Shown in pieces: positions 6,058 through 13,891 of a stretch of 20,965 nt of DNA. The notes beneath the pieces were generated by a model that worked only from the letters and a program-made list of their open reading frames with translations, searched no databases and had not been told where the DNA came from. The translations under genes and the position numbers were made by a program. Position 1 is the stretch's first letter. The number at the start of each line of letters is the position of its first letter. The stretch covers positions 1-20,965 of the forward strand of contig JAODBP010000097.1 in assembly GCA_025464025.1 (NCBI GenBank), read 5' to 3'. This stretch comes from Actinomycetes bacterium. Its GTDB lineage: Bacteria; Actinomycetota; Acidimicrobiia; Acidimicrobiales; CADCSY01.

Positions 6058-8604
6058 ATGCACGACGCCAGCGCTGCCACCGGCGAGGCGGCCTACCGCC
6101 TGCCTCGCACCGTCCTCCCCCGTCGCTACCAGCTCCGCATCGAGCCCGACCTCGGCGCCGCGACGTTCACCGGCACCGAGGACGTGGCGGTCGAGGTGGT
6201 CGAAGCGGTCGACCGGATCGTGCTCAACGCCGCCGACCTCACGATCGACGAGGCCTGGCTGGTCTCCTCCGACGGCAGCCGGCTCGCCGCCACCACCGCG
6301 CTCGACGAGCAGTCGGAGCGCCTGACGCTGGTGCTCGACGGCCAGGCCACCCCGGGCGACTGGACGGTGCACCTGACCTTCCAGGGCACCCTGAACGACA
6401 AGCTCAAGGGCTTCTACCGGAGCGTGTTCACCGACGCCGACGGCGTCCAGCAGGTGATCGGCACCACCCAGATGGAGCCCACCGACGCCCGCCGGGCGTT
6501 CCCGTGCTGGGACGAGCCCGACCTGAAGGCCGTCTACGCCGTCACGCTGGTGGTCGACGACGGCCTGTTCGCCCTGTCGAACGCAGCCGAGGTCGGGCGC
6601 GCCTCGCTCGGCGACGGCCGGGTCGAGGTCCGGTTCGCCGACACCATCCCGATGAGCACCTACCTCGTCGCCTTCGTGGTCGGGCCGCTCGAGGCCACCG
6701 ACCCGGTCGATGTCGACGGCACCCCGCTGCGCGTCGTGCACGTCCCCGGCAAGGCCGGGCTCACGCCGTTCTCGATCGACGTCGGCGCCTTCGCCCTGCG
6801 GCTCTTCGCCGAGTACTACGAGATCCCGTACCCGGGCGACAAGGTCGACTTCATCGCCCTGCCCGACTTCGCCGCCGGTGCCATGGAGAACCTCGGGGCG
6901 ATCACCTACCGCGAGGCCGTGCTCCTCGTCGACCCCAAGGAGGCGACCCAGGTCGAGCTCCAGCGGGTGGCCGACGTGGTGGCCCACGAGCTGGCCCACA
7001 TGTGGTTCGGCGACCTGGTGACGATGAAGTGGTGGAACGGCCTCTGGTTGAACGAGGCGTTCGCCACCTTCATGGAGCTGGCCGCCGTCGACGCCTACAA
7101 GCCGGAGTGGCAGCGTTGGGTCGCCTTCACCAACGAGCGGGCGGCCGCCTTCGCCATCGATTCGCTCGCCAGCACCCGCCCCATCGAGTTCCCGGTGCGC
7201 TCGCCCGAGGAAGCCGACGGCATGTTCGACGTCCTGACGTACCAGAAGGGTGCGTCGGTGCTCCGCATGCTCGAGCAGTACCTCGGTGAGGAGGGCTTCC
7301 GGGCCGGGATCCGCCTGTACCTGAAGGCCCGGGAGTACGGCAACGCCGAGACCACCGACCTGTGGGACGCCATCGAGGAGGCCACCGGTGAGCCGGTGCG
7401 CCGGATCATGGACACCTGGATCTTCCAGGGCGGTCACCCGATCGTGTCGGCGACGGCCGACGGCGACACGCTCACGCTCACCCAGAAGCGGTTCCGCTTC
7501 CTGCCCGACGACGGCGAGGCCACGTGGGCGGTGCCGCTCCTGGTCGCCGTGCCGGGCGGCGAGCCGGTCACCCTGCTGCTCGACGGTGCGTCGACCACGG
7601 TCGACCTCCCGGGCGCCTCGGCCGGCGTGGTCGTCAACGCCGGCGGCCACGGCTTCTACCGCGTGGCCTACTCGCCCGAGCTGCTCGCCGCCCTCGGCGA
7701 CCGCCTCGACCAGCTCCAGCCCGTCGAGCGGGCGCTCCTGCTCGACGACACGTGGGCGTCCGTGCTCGCCGGCTCGACCACGGCCAGCGCCTTCCTCGAC
7801 CTGGCCCAGCGCTTCGGCACCGAGACCGACCCCGCCGTCTGGACCACCCTGTCCGGTTCCCTCGGCTCGATCGAGCGCATCCTCGACGGCGATGACCGGG
7901 CTCGGTTCCACGCCTGGGTCCGAGCGTTCGTCCGGCCCGCGCTCGAGAAGGTCGGCTGGGAGCCGGCGTTCGGCGAGAGCGAGCTCCTGGCCCAGACCCG
8001 CCAGCTCGTCCTCGCACTGGCCGGTGGCATCGGTGACGACCCCGACGTGCAGGCCAAGGCCAGGCGGGTCCTCGACCAGGCCCTGGCCGGCTCGGCCGTC
8101 GACCCCAACGTGGCCGCCGCCGCCGTGTCGATCGTGGCCGGCGTGGGCACCGAGGCCGACTGGGAGCGCTACCTCGAGCGCTTCCGCACCACCGACTCGC
8201 CCCAGGAGCAGCTGCGCTACCTCTACGCCCTCGGCCTCTTCCCGTCGGCCGAGCTGGCCGAGCGGACGCTGGCCCTGTGCCTCGACGAGGTGCGGTCGCA
8301 GAACGCCCCGTTCGTCGTGTTCCACCTCCTGGCCAACCGCGAGGTCAACGCCCTCGCGTGGGAGTGGACGAAGGCGCACTGGGACGAGCTGGTCGACCGC
8401 TTCCCCGACAACACCATCCCCCGCCTGCTGGGCGGCGTGGTGACGTTGTCGACGCCCGAGCAGGCCGCCGACGTGCACACCTTCGTGGCCGCCCACCCGG
8501 TCACCCAGGCGACCAAGACGGTCGAGCAGCACCTCGAGCGCCTCCAGGTCAACGTCGGCCTCCGCCAGCGCGAGGCCGGGCCCGTCGCGGCCCACCTCAC
8601 CTGA
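6058..8604 (+). CDS. pepN: Aminopeptidase N (M1 zinc metallopeptidase)
   Basis: This 848-aa cytosolic enzyme removes N-terminal amino acids from peptides. The exopeptidase motif GAMEN is at 274-278. The zinc site is HELAH (H310, E311, H314) with the third ligand E333 in WLNEAF. The catalytic Tyr is probably Y395 in TYQKGASVLRML. An N-terminal beta domain (1-190) begins with LPRTVLPRRYQLRIEPDL, typical of M1 enzymes. After the catalytic domain comes a beta-sandwich (about 460-545) and a helical ERAP1-like C-terminal domain. Length and motif order are those of the actinobacterial PepN family and no damage is visible. The stop codon overlaps the CTG start of the following phosphoesterase gene. 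The start has a TAGCCT hexamer 9 bp upstream and no Shine-Dalgarno. Confidence 0.96.
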   Translation: MHDASAATGEAAYRLPRTVLPRRYQLRIEPDLGAATFTGTEDVAVEVVEAVDRIVLNAADLTIDEAWLVSSDGSRLAATTALDEQSERLTLVLDGQATPGDWTVHLTFQGTLNDKLKGFYRSVFTDADGVQQVIGTTQMEPTDARRAFPCWDEPDLKAVYAVTLVVDDGLFALSNAAEVGRASLGDGRVEVRFADTIPMSTYLVAFVVGPLEATDPVDVDGTPLRVVHVPGKAGLTPFSIDVGAFALRLFAEYYEIPYPGDKVDFIALPDFAAGAMENLGAITYREAVLLVDPKEATQVELQRVADVVAHELAHMWFGDLVTMKWWNGLWLNEAFATFMELAAVDAYKPEWQRWVAFTNERAAAFAIDSLASTRPIEFPVRSPEEADGMFDVLTYQKGASVLRMLEQYLGEEGFRAGIRLYLKAREYGNAETTDLWDAIEEATGEPVRRIMDTWIFQGGHPIVSATADGDTLTLTQKRFRFLPDDGEATWAVPLLVAVPGGEPVTLLLDGASTTVDLPGASAGVVVNAGGHGFYRVAYSPELLAALGDRLDQLQPVERALLLDDTWASVLAGSTTASAFLDLAQRFGTETDPAVWTTLSGSLGSIERILDGDDRARFHAWVRAFVRPALEKVGWEPAFGESELLAQTRQLVLALAGGIGDDPDVQAKARRVLDQALAGSAVDPNVAAAAVSIVAGVGTEADWERYLERFRTTDSPQEQLRYLYALGLFPSAELAERTLALCLDEVRSQNAPFVVFHLLANREVNALAWEWTKAHWDELVDRFPDNTIPRLLGGVVTLSTPEQAADVHTFVAAHPVTQATKTVEQHLERLQVNVGLRQREAGPVAAHLT

Positions 8605-9701
8605 AGACCACCGTCTTCGCCGTCGAGGACACGAGCGTCCAGCTCGTCTGGCCGGCGTTGCCCCCGGGCGAGCACACCGTCGAGGTCGCCGACCGAACCC
8701 TGACCGTCACCGGCGACGGCGGCCCGCACGCGGTCGTCGTCGACGGGTTGCCGGCCCACACCCTGCTCGAGGTCTTCGTCGACGGGCGGTGGGCCACCAC
8801 CACGGCCACGCTCGAGCCGCCCCCGGGGCGGGAGCTGTTCCGCCTGGCCACCGTGGGCGACCTCCACATGGGCGACGGCGTCACCTTCGGCGTCCTGCCC
8901 ACGGTCCGGGACCCGGGCGGCGAGGACGACTCGCCCATCCCCCGGGCCACGCGGGCGGCGGTGGCCGAGCTCGCCGGCTGGGGCGCCCAGCTGCTGGTGG
9001 CCAAGGGCGACCTCACCCACCACGGCCTCGAGGCCGAGTTCGCCCTGGCCGCCGAGCTGCTGACCGGCCCCGGGCTGCCGGTCGTGGCGACCATCGGGAA
9101 CCACGACGTGCGGTCCGGTCACGTCGACGGGCGCCCGGTCCTGGCCGCCGCCGGCATCGAGCTGGCCGTGGAAGGGGTCGTCGTCCGCGACGTGCCCGGC
9201 CTGCGGGTGGTCGTCGCCGACGCCACCATCCCGGGGCGCCACCCCGGCTCGTTCCGCACCGTCGGCCCGGCCATCCTCGACGCCGCGGCGTCGGCCGGCG
9301 GCCCGGTGCTCGTCGCCCTCCACCACCAGCTCCAGCCCCTGCCGGTGCCGACGCACTGGCCGCCCGGCGTGCTCGGCCCGGCCAGCGGGCGCTTCCTGCG
9401 GGCCCTCGCCGAGGCCAACCCGCACGCCGTCGTCACGTCGGGCCACACCCACCGCAACCGGGCCCGGCGAGCCGGGCCGGTGCTGGTCACCGAGGTCGGT
9501 TCCCCCAAGGACCACCCCGGCGCGTGGGCCGGCTACGTGGTGCACGAAGGTGGCATCCGCCAGGTGGTGCGCCGGACGATGGCACCCGAGGTCCTGCGCT
9601 GGACCGAGTCGACGAAGCGGGCGCTGTTCGGCGTCTGGGGCCGGTGGTCACCGGGAAAGCTGGACGACCGCTGCCTCACCCACCGCTGGGGAGCAGCTTG
9701 A
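8601..9701 (+). CDS. Calcineurin-like metallophosphoesterase with beta-sandwich N-terminus, probable CTG start
   Basis: This 366-aa protein has the full metallophosphoesterase motif set: GDLHMG (D87, H89), GDLTHH (D137), GNHD (N167, H168), HH (240-241) and GHTH (H282, H284). It is a two-metal phosphatase or phosphodiesterase of unknown substrate. Residues 1-75 (TTVFAVEDTSVQLVWPALPPG onward) look like a fibronectin-type beta-sandwich, as found before the catalytic domain of some phosphatases. No ATG or GTG precedes this domain in frame after the upstream gene's coding region. The likely start is CTG at 8601, which overlaps the pepN stop as CTGA; TTG at 8658 would cut into the domain. There is no signal peptide, so it is probably cytosolic. 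Its 3' end overlaps the convergent YjbR gene by 26 bp. Confidence 0.85.
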   Translation: MKTTVFAVEDTSVQLVWPALPPGEHTVEVADRTLTVTGDGGPHAVVVDGLPAHTLLEVFVDGRWATTTATLEPPPGRELFRLATVGDLHMGDGVTFGVLPTVRDPGGEDDSPIPRATRAAVAELAGWGAQLLVAKGDLTHHGLEAEFALAAELLTGPGLPVVATIGNHDVRSGHVDGRPVLAAAGIELAVEGVVVRDVPGLRVVVADATIPGRHPGSFRTVGPAILDAAASAGGPVLVALHHQLQPLPVPTHWPPGVLGPASGRFLRALAEANPHAVVTSGHTHRNRARRAGPVLVTEVGSPKDHPGAWAGYVVHEGGIRQVVRRTMAPEVLRWTESTKRALFGVWGRWSPGKLDDRCLTHRWGAA

Positions 9702-10059
9702 CCAGCTTGGCCGGCGCCACCACCCGGTAGGCGTCCTCGCAGAGCGCGGCCAGCTCGGCGTCGTCGAGGTCGCCGTCGAGCCGCACGCCGAGCCAGCCCC
9801 GGCCGCCGACGTAGGGCGGCCGGAAGAACCGGTCGGGCTCGGAGCCCACCATCTCCTCCTGGGCCCCCGGCGGCGCCGCGCACCACAGGTGGGGGAACTG
9901 GTCCTGGTGGTGGCCCTCGGCCCAGATCGTCAGGAACGACCTCTTGCCCTGGACGAAGAACGTCGGGGCGCTGTGGCTGGGGCGCTCGATCACCTCGGGC
10001 AGGGCGAGGCAGAGGGCGCGCAGGCGGTCGACCAGCTCCATGCGCGGCCAGTCAACCAC
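9676..10059 (-). CDS. MmcQ/YjbR family protein
   Basis: This protein of about 127 aa has the hallmarks of the MmcQ/YjbR fold: the N-terminal helix RLRALCLALPEVIERPSHSAPTFFV, the central strand KRSFLTIWAE, and the C-terminal GWLGVRLDGDLDDAELAALCEDAYRVVAPAKL. The family has a CyaY-like fold and is often annotated as DNA-binding, but its biochemical role is not settled. GTG at 10059 has TACGTG 6 bp upstream, consistent with a leaderless start. ATG at 10041 is an alternative that loses six residues and matches typical family length as well. It is divergent from the FAH gene and its last 26 bp overlap the phosphoesterase gene on the other strand. Confidence 0.85.
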   Translation of the reverse strand: MVDWPRMELVDRLRALCLALPEVIERPSHSAPTFFVQGKRSFLTIWAEGHHQDQFPHLWCAAPPGAQEEMVGSEPDRFFRPPYVGGRGWLGVRLDGDLDDAELAALCEDAYRVVAPAKLVKLLPSGG

Positions 10060-10065
10060 TCCGAG

Positions 10066-10075
10066 CACGTACCGT
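10066..10075. promoter_or_regulatory. Overlapping divergent -10-like elements for the YjbR and FAH genes
   Basis: CACGTACCGT holds TACCGT on the + strand (6 bp before GTG 10082) and TACGTG on the - strand (6 bp before GTG 10059). They share the TA at 10070-10071. The arrangement is symmetric and leaves 22 bp between the two start codons. Both genes are predicted leaderless. Inference from pattern only. Confidence 0.45.
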
Positions 10076-10081
10076 GGTCCG

Positions 10082-10897
10082 GTGCAGCTCGTCACCACGA
10101 CCGGGGGGATCGGTCGGCTGGAGGACGGTGGGGTCGCACTCCTGGACGGGCCGTGGCCCGACCTCGGCGCCGTCCTCACCGATCTCGGCTCCCTGGCACC
10201 GCTGGCCTCGGCCCCGGTGCGGGCCCGGTCCGAGCTCGCCGACGTGGTGCTCCGGTCACCCGTGACCCGACCGGGCAAGGTCTGGGCCGTCGGGCTGAAC
10301 TACCGCTCCCACGCCGCCGAGACCGGACGCGACCTCCCCACCGAGCCGATGGTCTTCATCAAGGTCACCTCGGCCGTGGTCGGCGGCGGCGCGACGGTCG
10401 CCCTGCCCGCCGCCGCGCCGCATCGCGTCGACTTCGAGGGCGAGGTGGCCGTCGTCATCGGCCGGCGGGCCTCCTCGGTGGCAGCCGCCGACGCGTGGGC
10501 CCACGTGGCCGGCATCACGGCGTGCGACGACCTCACGGCGCGCGACGTGCAGCGGGGCACCGGCAACTTCGGGCTGGCCAAGTCGTTCGACGGCTTCTGC
10601 CCGCTCGGAGGAAGCCTGGTCACGCTCGACGAGTACGACGACCCCGACGACCTCGGGCTCCGCACGCTGGTCGACGGCGAGGTGCGCCAGGACGCCCGGA
10701 CCACCGACCTGGTGTTCGGCGTGCCCGAGCTGGTCGAGTACCTGTCCCGCCACACCACGCTCGAGCCCGGCGACGTGATCTCCACCGGGACGCCGGCCGG
10801 TGTCGGCGAGCCCGACGAGCGGTTCCTCACCGCCGGTTCGACGGTCGAGGTGCGGGTCGAGCGGGTGCTCCCGCTGGTGAACGAGGTGGTGGCGTGA
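10082..10897 (+). CDS. Fumarylacetoacetate hydrolase (FAH) family protein
   Basis: This 271-aa enzyme is of the FAH superfamily, whose members hydrolyse or decarboxylate C-C bonds in 2-oxo/acylpyruvate-type substrates, often in aromatic breakdown. Visible motifs are VGLNYRSHA (70-78), FIKVTSAVVGGG (92-103), the metal-binding DFEGEVAVVIG (117-127, ligands E119 and E121), D150 in ACDDLTARDVQ, KSFDGFCPLG (167-176) and ISTGTPAGVG (233-242). The order and length fit a single-domain acylpyruvase-like member; the exact substrate is unknown. GTG at 10082 is preferred because the conserved N-terminal region begins there and TACCGT lies 6 bp upstream. The stop overlaps the start of the diguanylate cyclase gene (GTGA). 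Confidence 0.92.
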   Translation: MQLVTTTGGIGRLEDGGVALLDGPWPDLGAVLTDLGSLAPLASAPVRARSELADVVLRSPVTRPGKVWAVGLNYRSHAAETGRDLPTEPMVFIKVTSAVVGGGATVALPAAAPHRVDFEGEVAVVIGRRASSVAAADAWAHVAGITACDDLTARDVQRGTGNFGLAKSFDGFCPLGGSLVTLDEYDDPDDLGLRTLVDGEVRQDARTTDLVFGVPELVEYLSRHTTLEPGDVISTGTPAGVGEPDERFLTAGSTVEVRVERVLPLVNEVVA

Positions 10898-12162
10898 AGG
10901 AAGACGAGGTCGACCTCCTGCTGGCCGGGCTCGACGCCGACGACGGCTGCACGATCCTCCTCGACCACGACCGGCGCGTCGTCTACATGAACGCGGCAGC
11001 CGAGGTGATGAGCACCGTCACCCTGGAGCAGGCCCGGGGTCTCACCGTCGCCGAGGTCGCCAACGACGGCCACGCCCACCTCGGCCGGCGGGGCGACATC
11101 TACCGGCTGCTCGACCTCGTCATCGGTGAGGTCATGGCCACCGGCGTGGCCCACGTCGACGACGACGCGACCCGCCTGGCACCGGAAGGCGACGACCTCG
11201 CCGCGGTGTCGCTCCGGCTCCTGCCCGTCGAGCGAGACGGGGAGGTCGTCGGCGTCCTCTTCATCGCCCGCGACCACGCGCCCGGTGGCAGCCTCATGTT
11301 CCGCCAGGCCGCCGTGGCGATGTCGCACGTCGACCGCACCGGCATGGTCCGCGAGGCCAACCTGGCCCTGACCCGGCTCGTCGGCCGGTCCGAGATCGAG
11401 CTCATGGCCACGCCGTTCCTCGACCTGCTCCACCCCGACGATGCCTCCCTCGTGGCGCCGATCCTCGAGGAGGTCCTCCAGCGGGAGGCCATCGAGGGCC
11501 GGCTCGAGGTGCGGGTGGTCCAGGCCGACGGCACCATCCGGTGGATCGACCTGAGCATCGCCCAGAACGGCATGGGCCGGCCCGGCTCGGGCGGGGCGTG
11601 CGCCATCCTCCAGGACGTCACCGAGCGGGTCCAGCTCCAGGCCGAGCTCGAGGCGGCCCGGGCCCGGCTGCTCGACCTCGCCCTGCACGACCCGTTGACC
11701 GGGCTCCCGAACCGCACCCGGCTGGCCGACGAGATGACGGCGGCGCAGCACCGGGCCGCGGTCACCGGCACCCACGTCGCCGTGCTGTTCATCGACCTCG
11801 ACGGCTTCAAGCGGGTCAACGACACGGCTGGCCACGACGCCGGCGACCGGCTGCTGGTCGAGGTCGGGGGACGCCTCCGCCACCTCCTCCGGCCCGACGA
11901 CGTGGCCGCCCGCATCGGCGGTGACGAGTTCGTGCTGTGCTGCTCGGAGCTCTCGACCGACCCCGAGGTGGCCCAAGGCCAGGCGACCCGCATCGCCAAC
12001 CGGGTCCGGGCGTCGCTCTCGCTCCCGTTCGTGGTCGACGACAACCGCTGGACGCTCAGCGCCAGCGTCGGCATCGCCCTCTCCTGCGCCGGCGACGACG
12101 ACCCCGCCGTGCTCCTCCGCACCGCCGACGCCGAGATGTACCGCTGCAAGACGGCGCGCTAG
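10894..12162 (+). CDS. PAS-PAS-GGDEF diguanylate cyclase
   Basis: This 422-aa soluble signalling protein makes cyclic di-GMP from GTP. Residues about 10-128 form a probable first PAS domain (GCTILLDHDRRVVYMNAAAEVM). Residues about 135-248 form a second PAS with its PAC end (GTIRWIDLSIAQN, ILQDVTERVQLQ). A short coiled linker leads to the GGDEF domain (262-422): HDPLTGLPNR, the metal site FIDLDGFKRVND (D301) and an intact GGDEF (342-346). RPDD (333-336) lies exactly five residues before GGDEF, matching the RxxD product-inhibition I-site. There are no membrane segments, so the PAS domains would sense an intracellular signal. The GTG start overlaps the FAH stop, so the two are co-translated. No EAL or HD-GYP partner is in the window. 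Confidence 0.93.
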   Translation: MKEDEVDLLLAGLDADDGCTILLDHDRRVVYMNAAAEVMSTVTLEQARGLTVAEVANDGHAHLGRRGDIYRLLDLVIGEVMATGVAHVDDDATRLAPEGDDLAAVSLRLLPVERDGEVVGVLFIARDHAPGGSLMFRQAAVAMSHVDRTGMVREANLALTRLVGRSEIELMATPFLDLLHPDDASLVAPILEEVLQREAIEGRLEVRVVQADGTIRWIDLSIAQNGMGRPGSGGACAILQDVTERVQLQAELEAARARLLDLALHDPLTGLPNRTRLADEMTAAQHRAAVTGTHVAVLFIDLDGFKRVNDTAGHDAGDRLLVEVGGRLRHLLRPDDVAARIGGDEFVLCCSELSTDPEVAQGQATRIANRVRASLSLPFVVDDNRWTLSASVGIALSCAGDDDPAVLLRTADAEMYRCKTAR

Positions 12163-12221
12163 CTGCGGCGGTTGGCGGGAATCCGGCGGCGCGGCCGGAC
12201 CGCAGCGACGACCATGGCGGC

Positions 12222-13013
12222 GTGACCGTCACCCTGCTCCAGATCGACGCCTTCACCGACCGGCCGTTCGCGGGGAACCCCGCGGCGGTGGCCCTGCTCG
12301 ACGCTCCGGCCGAACCGGCGTGGATGCAGTCGGTGGCCGCCGAGATGAACCTGGCCGAGACGGCGTTCGTGACCCCGTCCGTCGACGGCGTGCACGGCCT
12401 CCGCTGGTTCACCCCGACCGTCGAGGTCGACCTGTGCGGCCACGCCACGCTGGCCTCGGCCCACGCCCTCTGGTCGACCGGCCGGGCGTCGTCCGACGAG
12501 GTCCTGCGCTTCAGCACCCGGTCGGGCGAGCTGCGGGCCGCGCCCGACGGCGACCGCATCGCCCTCGACCTCCCGGCCAACCCCCCGGTGGAGGGGGAGG
12601 CGCCGCCCGGCTTCCTCGACGCCCTCGGCGCCGCGGCGGTGCGAGTCGCGTTGGCCGCCGGCGACTGGGTGCTGGTCGAGGTGGCCACCGAGGCCGAGGT
12701 GCGGGCCCTCACCCCCGACCTCCGCGCCCTCTCGACGCAGCCCATGGCGATCGTCACGGCTCCGGCCGAGGACGGCCCGTTCGACATCGCCTCCCGCGTG
12801 TTCGGCCCGGCCTACGGCATCGACGAGGACCCGGTGACCGGGTCGGCCCACTGCATCCTCGCCCCGTGGTGGGCGCCCCGGCTCGGGCGCGACCACCTGC
12901 GCGCCCACCAGGTCTCGGCCCGGGGCGGCGACCTCCACGTGCGGCTCGAGGGTGACCGGGTGTCGGTCGGCGGCAACGCCGTCACCGTCCTGACCGGGAC
13001 GCTCGACGCCTGA
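12222..13013 (+). CDS. PhzF family isomerase/epimerase
   Basis: This 263-aa protein has the diaminopimelate-epimerase-like fold of the PhzF family. It opens with VTLLQIDAFTDRPFAGNPAAV (GNP at 18-20), has the conserved catalytic Glu (E46 in NLAETAFV), FTPTVEVDLCGHATLASAHAL (63-83) and, near the C-terminus, YGIDEDPVTGSAH. PhzF of pseudomonads isomerises a phenazine precursor, but most relatives are of unknown substrate, and no phenazine genes are nearby. GTG at 12222 is the start because the conserved N-terminus begins at once; upstream in the frame is shadow of the GGDEF gene. The gap to the cyclase gene is 59 bp. A very strong hairpin follows the stop. Confidence 0.92.
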   Translation: MTVTLLQIDAFTDRPFAGNPAAVALLDAPAEPAWMQSVAAEMNLAETAFVTPSVDGVHGLRWFTPTVEVDLCGHATLASAHALWSTGRASSDEVLRFSTRSGELRAAPDGDRIALDLPANPPVEGEAPPGFLDALGAAAVRVALAAGDWVLVEVATEAEVRALTPDLRALSTQPMAIVTAPAEDGPFDIASRVFGPAYGIDEDPVTGSAHCILAPWWAPRLGRDHLRAHQVSARGGDLHVRLEGDRVSVGGNAVTVLTGTLDA

Positions 13014-13017
13014 CGCG

Positions 13018-13045
13018 ACCGTGCCCCGCCGGAGCGGGGCACGGT
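13018..13045. terminator. Strong stem-loop after PhzF gene
   Basis: ACCGTGCCCCG (13018-13028) pairs perfectly with CGGGGCACGGT (13035-13045); one further C-G pair leaves a CGGA loop. It begins 5 bp after the PhzF stop and ends the FAH-GGDEF-PhzF side. It may also stop convergent transcription from the dodecin gene. Confidence 0.85.
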
Positions 13046-13190
13046 CAGCGAGACGCAGGTGGGTGACACCAGACCAAGGAGGAGATTCCCCCACCTTCCA
13101 TCCGCGCGGCCCAGGGAGACGAACGGGCCGAACGGCGAGGTTGACGCCTCTTCGTTTCGGTCAGCCCGTCGTACCCGCGACCGCAGGGGT
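13046..13190. other. Intergenic region between PhzF and dodecin
   Basis: This 145-bp gap contains no gene that I can support. A weak imperfect hairpin is possible at about 13127-13163 (CCGAA...TTTCGG outer, GGCG...CGCC inner) and could help end dodecin transcription. Confidence 0.3.
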
Positions 13191-13400
13191 TCAATCCTCG
13201 TAGCGGAAGCCGAGCTTCAGGGTCACCTGGAAGTGCTTGACGTCGCCATCGGTGAGGTGGCCACGGATCTCGTCGACCTCGAACCAGTCGAGGTTCCGGA
13301 CGCTCTTCTTCGCCGCCGCGATGCCGTTGCGGATGGCCTGGTCGAGGCTGTCGGCCGAGGTGCCGACGACGTGGGTGATGGCATAGGTCTGCTCGGACAT
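13191..13400 (-). CDS. Dodecin family flavin-binding protein
   Basis: This 69-aa protein matches dodecin along its whole length: ITHVVGTSADSLDQAI at the N-terminus, VRNLDWFEVDEIRGHL in the middle, and VKHFQVTLKLGFRYED at the end. W39 and Q58 correspond to the Trp that stacks on the flavin ring and the Gln that contacts it. Dodecins form hollow dodecamers that store or buffer riboflavin/FMN. A flavodoxin-like protein is encoded close by (13892-14344), which also should bind FMN, but no co-regulation is shown. A TAGACC hexamer lies 6 bp upstream of the ATG and no Shine-Dalgarno is seen. It is divergent from the GyrI-like gene. Confidence 0.94.
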   Translation of the reverse strand: MSEQTYAITHVVGTSADSLDQAIRNGIAAAKKSVRNLDWFEVDEIRGHLTDGDVKHFQVTLKLGFRYED

Positions 13401-13406
13401 GCCCGG

Positions 13407-13412
13407 GGTCTA
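13407..13412 (-). promoter_or_regulatory. -10-like element of the dodecin gene
   Basis: On the minus strand TAGACC ends 6 bp before ATG 13400. It has TA but lacks the final T, so it is a weaker member of the leaderless set. Confidence 0.3.
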
Positions 13413-13457
13413 CCCGGGGTCGACGGCGCACAGGCCCGGCGATGCCAAGATCACGGC

Positions 13458-13883
13458 GTGACCACCGACGCCATCGAGATCCGCACCTTGGACGAGGCGT
13501 TCACCGCCGTCGTGTACGGCGAGCTCGAGCGCGACCAGCTCGATGCCTGGCTGCCCGACGCCCTGGCCACGGCGCGGAGCTACCTCCAGCGATGGGGCGC
13601 CGGTCCGAAGGGCGACCCGTTCGTGCGCTTCGTCGACGGCGAGGTCGAGGCCGGCTACCCGGCCACCACGCCCGTCGGTGGCGAGGGCGACGTCGAGCCG
13701 TCCGACCTCCCTTCCGGCGACGCGGCCGTCATGGTGGTGGCGGCCGTCGACGTCGAGTCCGCCCGCGATGCCCTCCGGGCCTTCGTGGCCGAGCAGGGCA
13801 ACGCCCCCGACGGCGACGGCTGGGAGGTCCTGCTCGACGGCGACCTCACCGGCCGGCGCGAGGTCGTGCTCCCCTTCCACTAG
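13458..13883 (+). CDS. GyrI-like small-molecule-binding domain protein
   Basis: This 141-aa protein looks like a stand-alone GyrI-like/effector-binding domain (SOUL/BacT-effector fold). The pattern is an N-terminal strand with AVVYGELERDQLDAWLPDALATARSYLQ, then a glycine/proline loop with DPFVRFVDGEVEAGYPATTPV, then a second half with SGDAAVMVVAAVDVESARDALRAFVAEQG and a final WEVLLDG...REVVLPF strand. Such domains bind cationic or hydrophobic ligands and are often attached to regulators; here there is no DNA-binding domain. The start is taken as GTG 13458, with a CAAGAT hexamer 6 bp upstream and no Shine-Dalgarno. Its stop codon overlaps the Shine-Dalgarno of the next gene, so the two form an operon. 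The family call is by pattern and is moderate. Confidence 0.7.
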   Translation: MTTDAIEIRTLDEAFTAVVYGELERDQLDAWLPDALATARSYLQRWGAGPKGDPFVRFVDGEVEAGYPATTPVGGEGDVEPSDLPSGDAAVMVVAAVDVESARDALRAFVAEQGNAPDGDGWEVLLDGDLTGRREVVLPFH

Positions 13884-13891
13884 GAGGCGCC

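Noticed and set aside
6037..8595. Minus-strand open frame continuous with the PfkB kinase, as if an N-terminal extension of about 850 residues
   Set aside because: It is antisense to pepN. The kinase fold begins at about 6012 and the extension is low-complexity shadow.
9550..10893. In-frame upstream extension of the GGDEF protein to 870 residues
   Set aside because: The extension is Arg/Pro/Gly-rich and lies over the YjbR and FAH genes. The GTG at 10894 overlapping the FAH stop is a normal coupled start.
10300..11976. Long minus-strand open frame opposite the FAH and GGDEF genes
   Set aside because: Shadow translation; the + strand has complete catalytic motifs over the same span.
12210..12221. 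GACCAT, and similar hexamers before 15917, 15884 and 17219, as further leaderless promoters
   Set aside because: They match only A at position 2 and T at position 6, which is too weak to count at this sequence complexity; kept out of the main set.
12222..13013. PhzF as evidence of a phenazine biosynthesis cluster
   Set aside because: No other phenazine genes are near, and most PhzF-family proteins have other or unknown substrates.
13180..13200. GGTTCAATCC resembling a tRNA T-loop
   Set aside because: The flanks do not form a 5-bp T-stem, no other tRNA arm is found, and the bases include the last codons and stop of dodecin on the minus strand.
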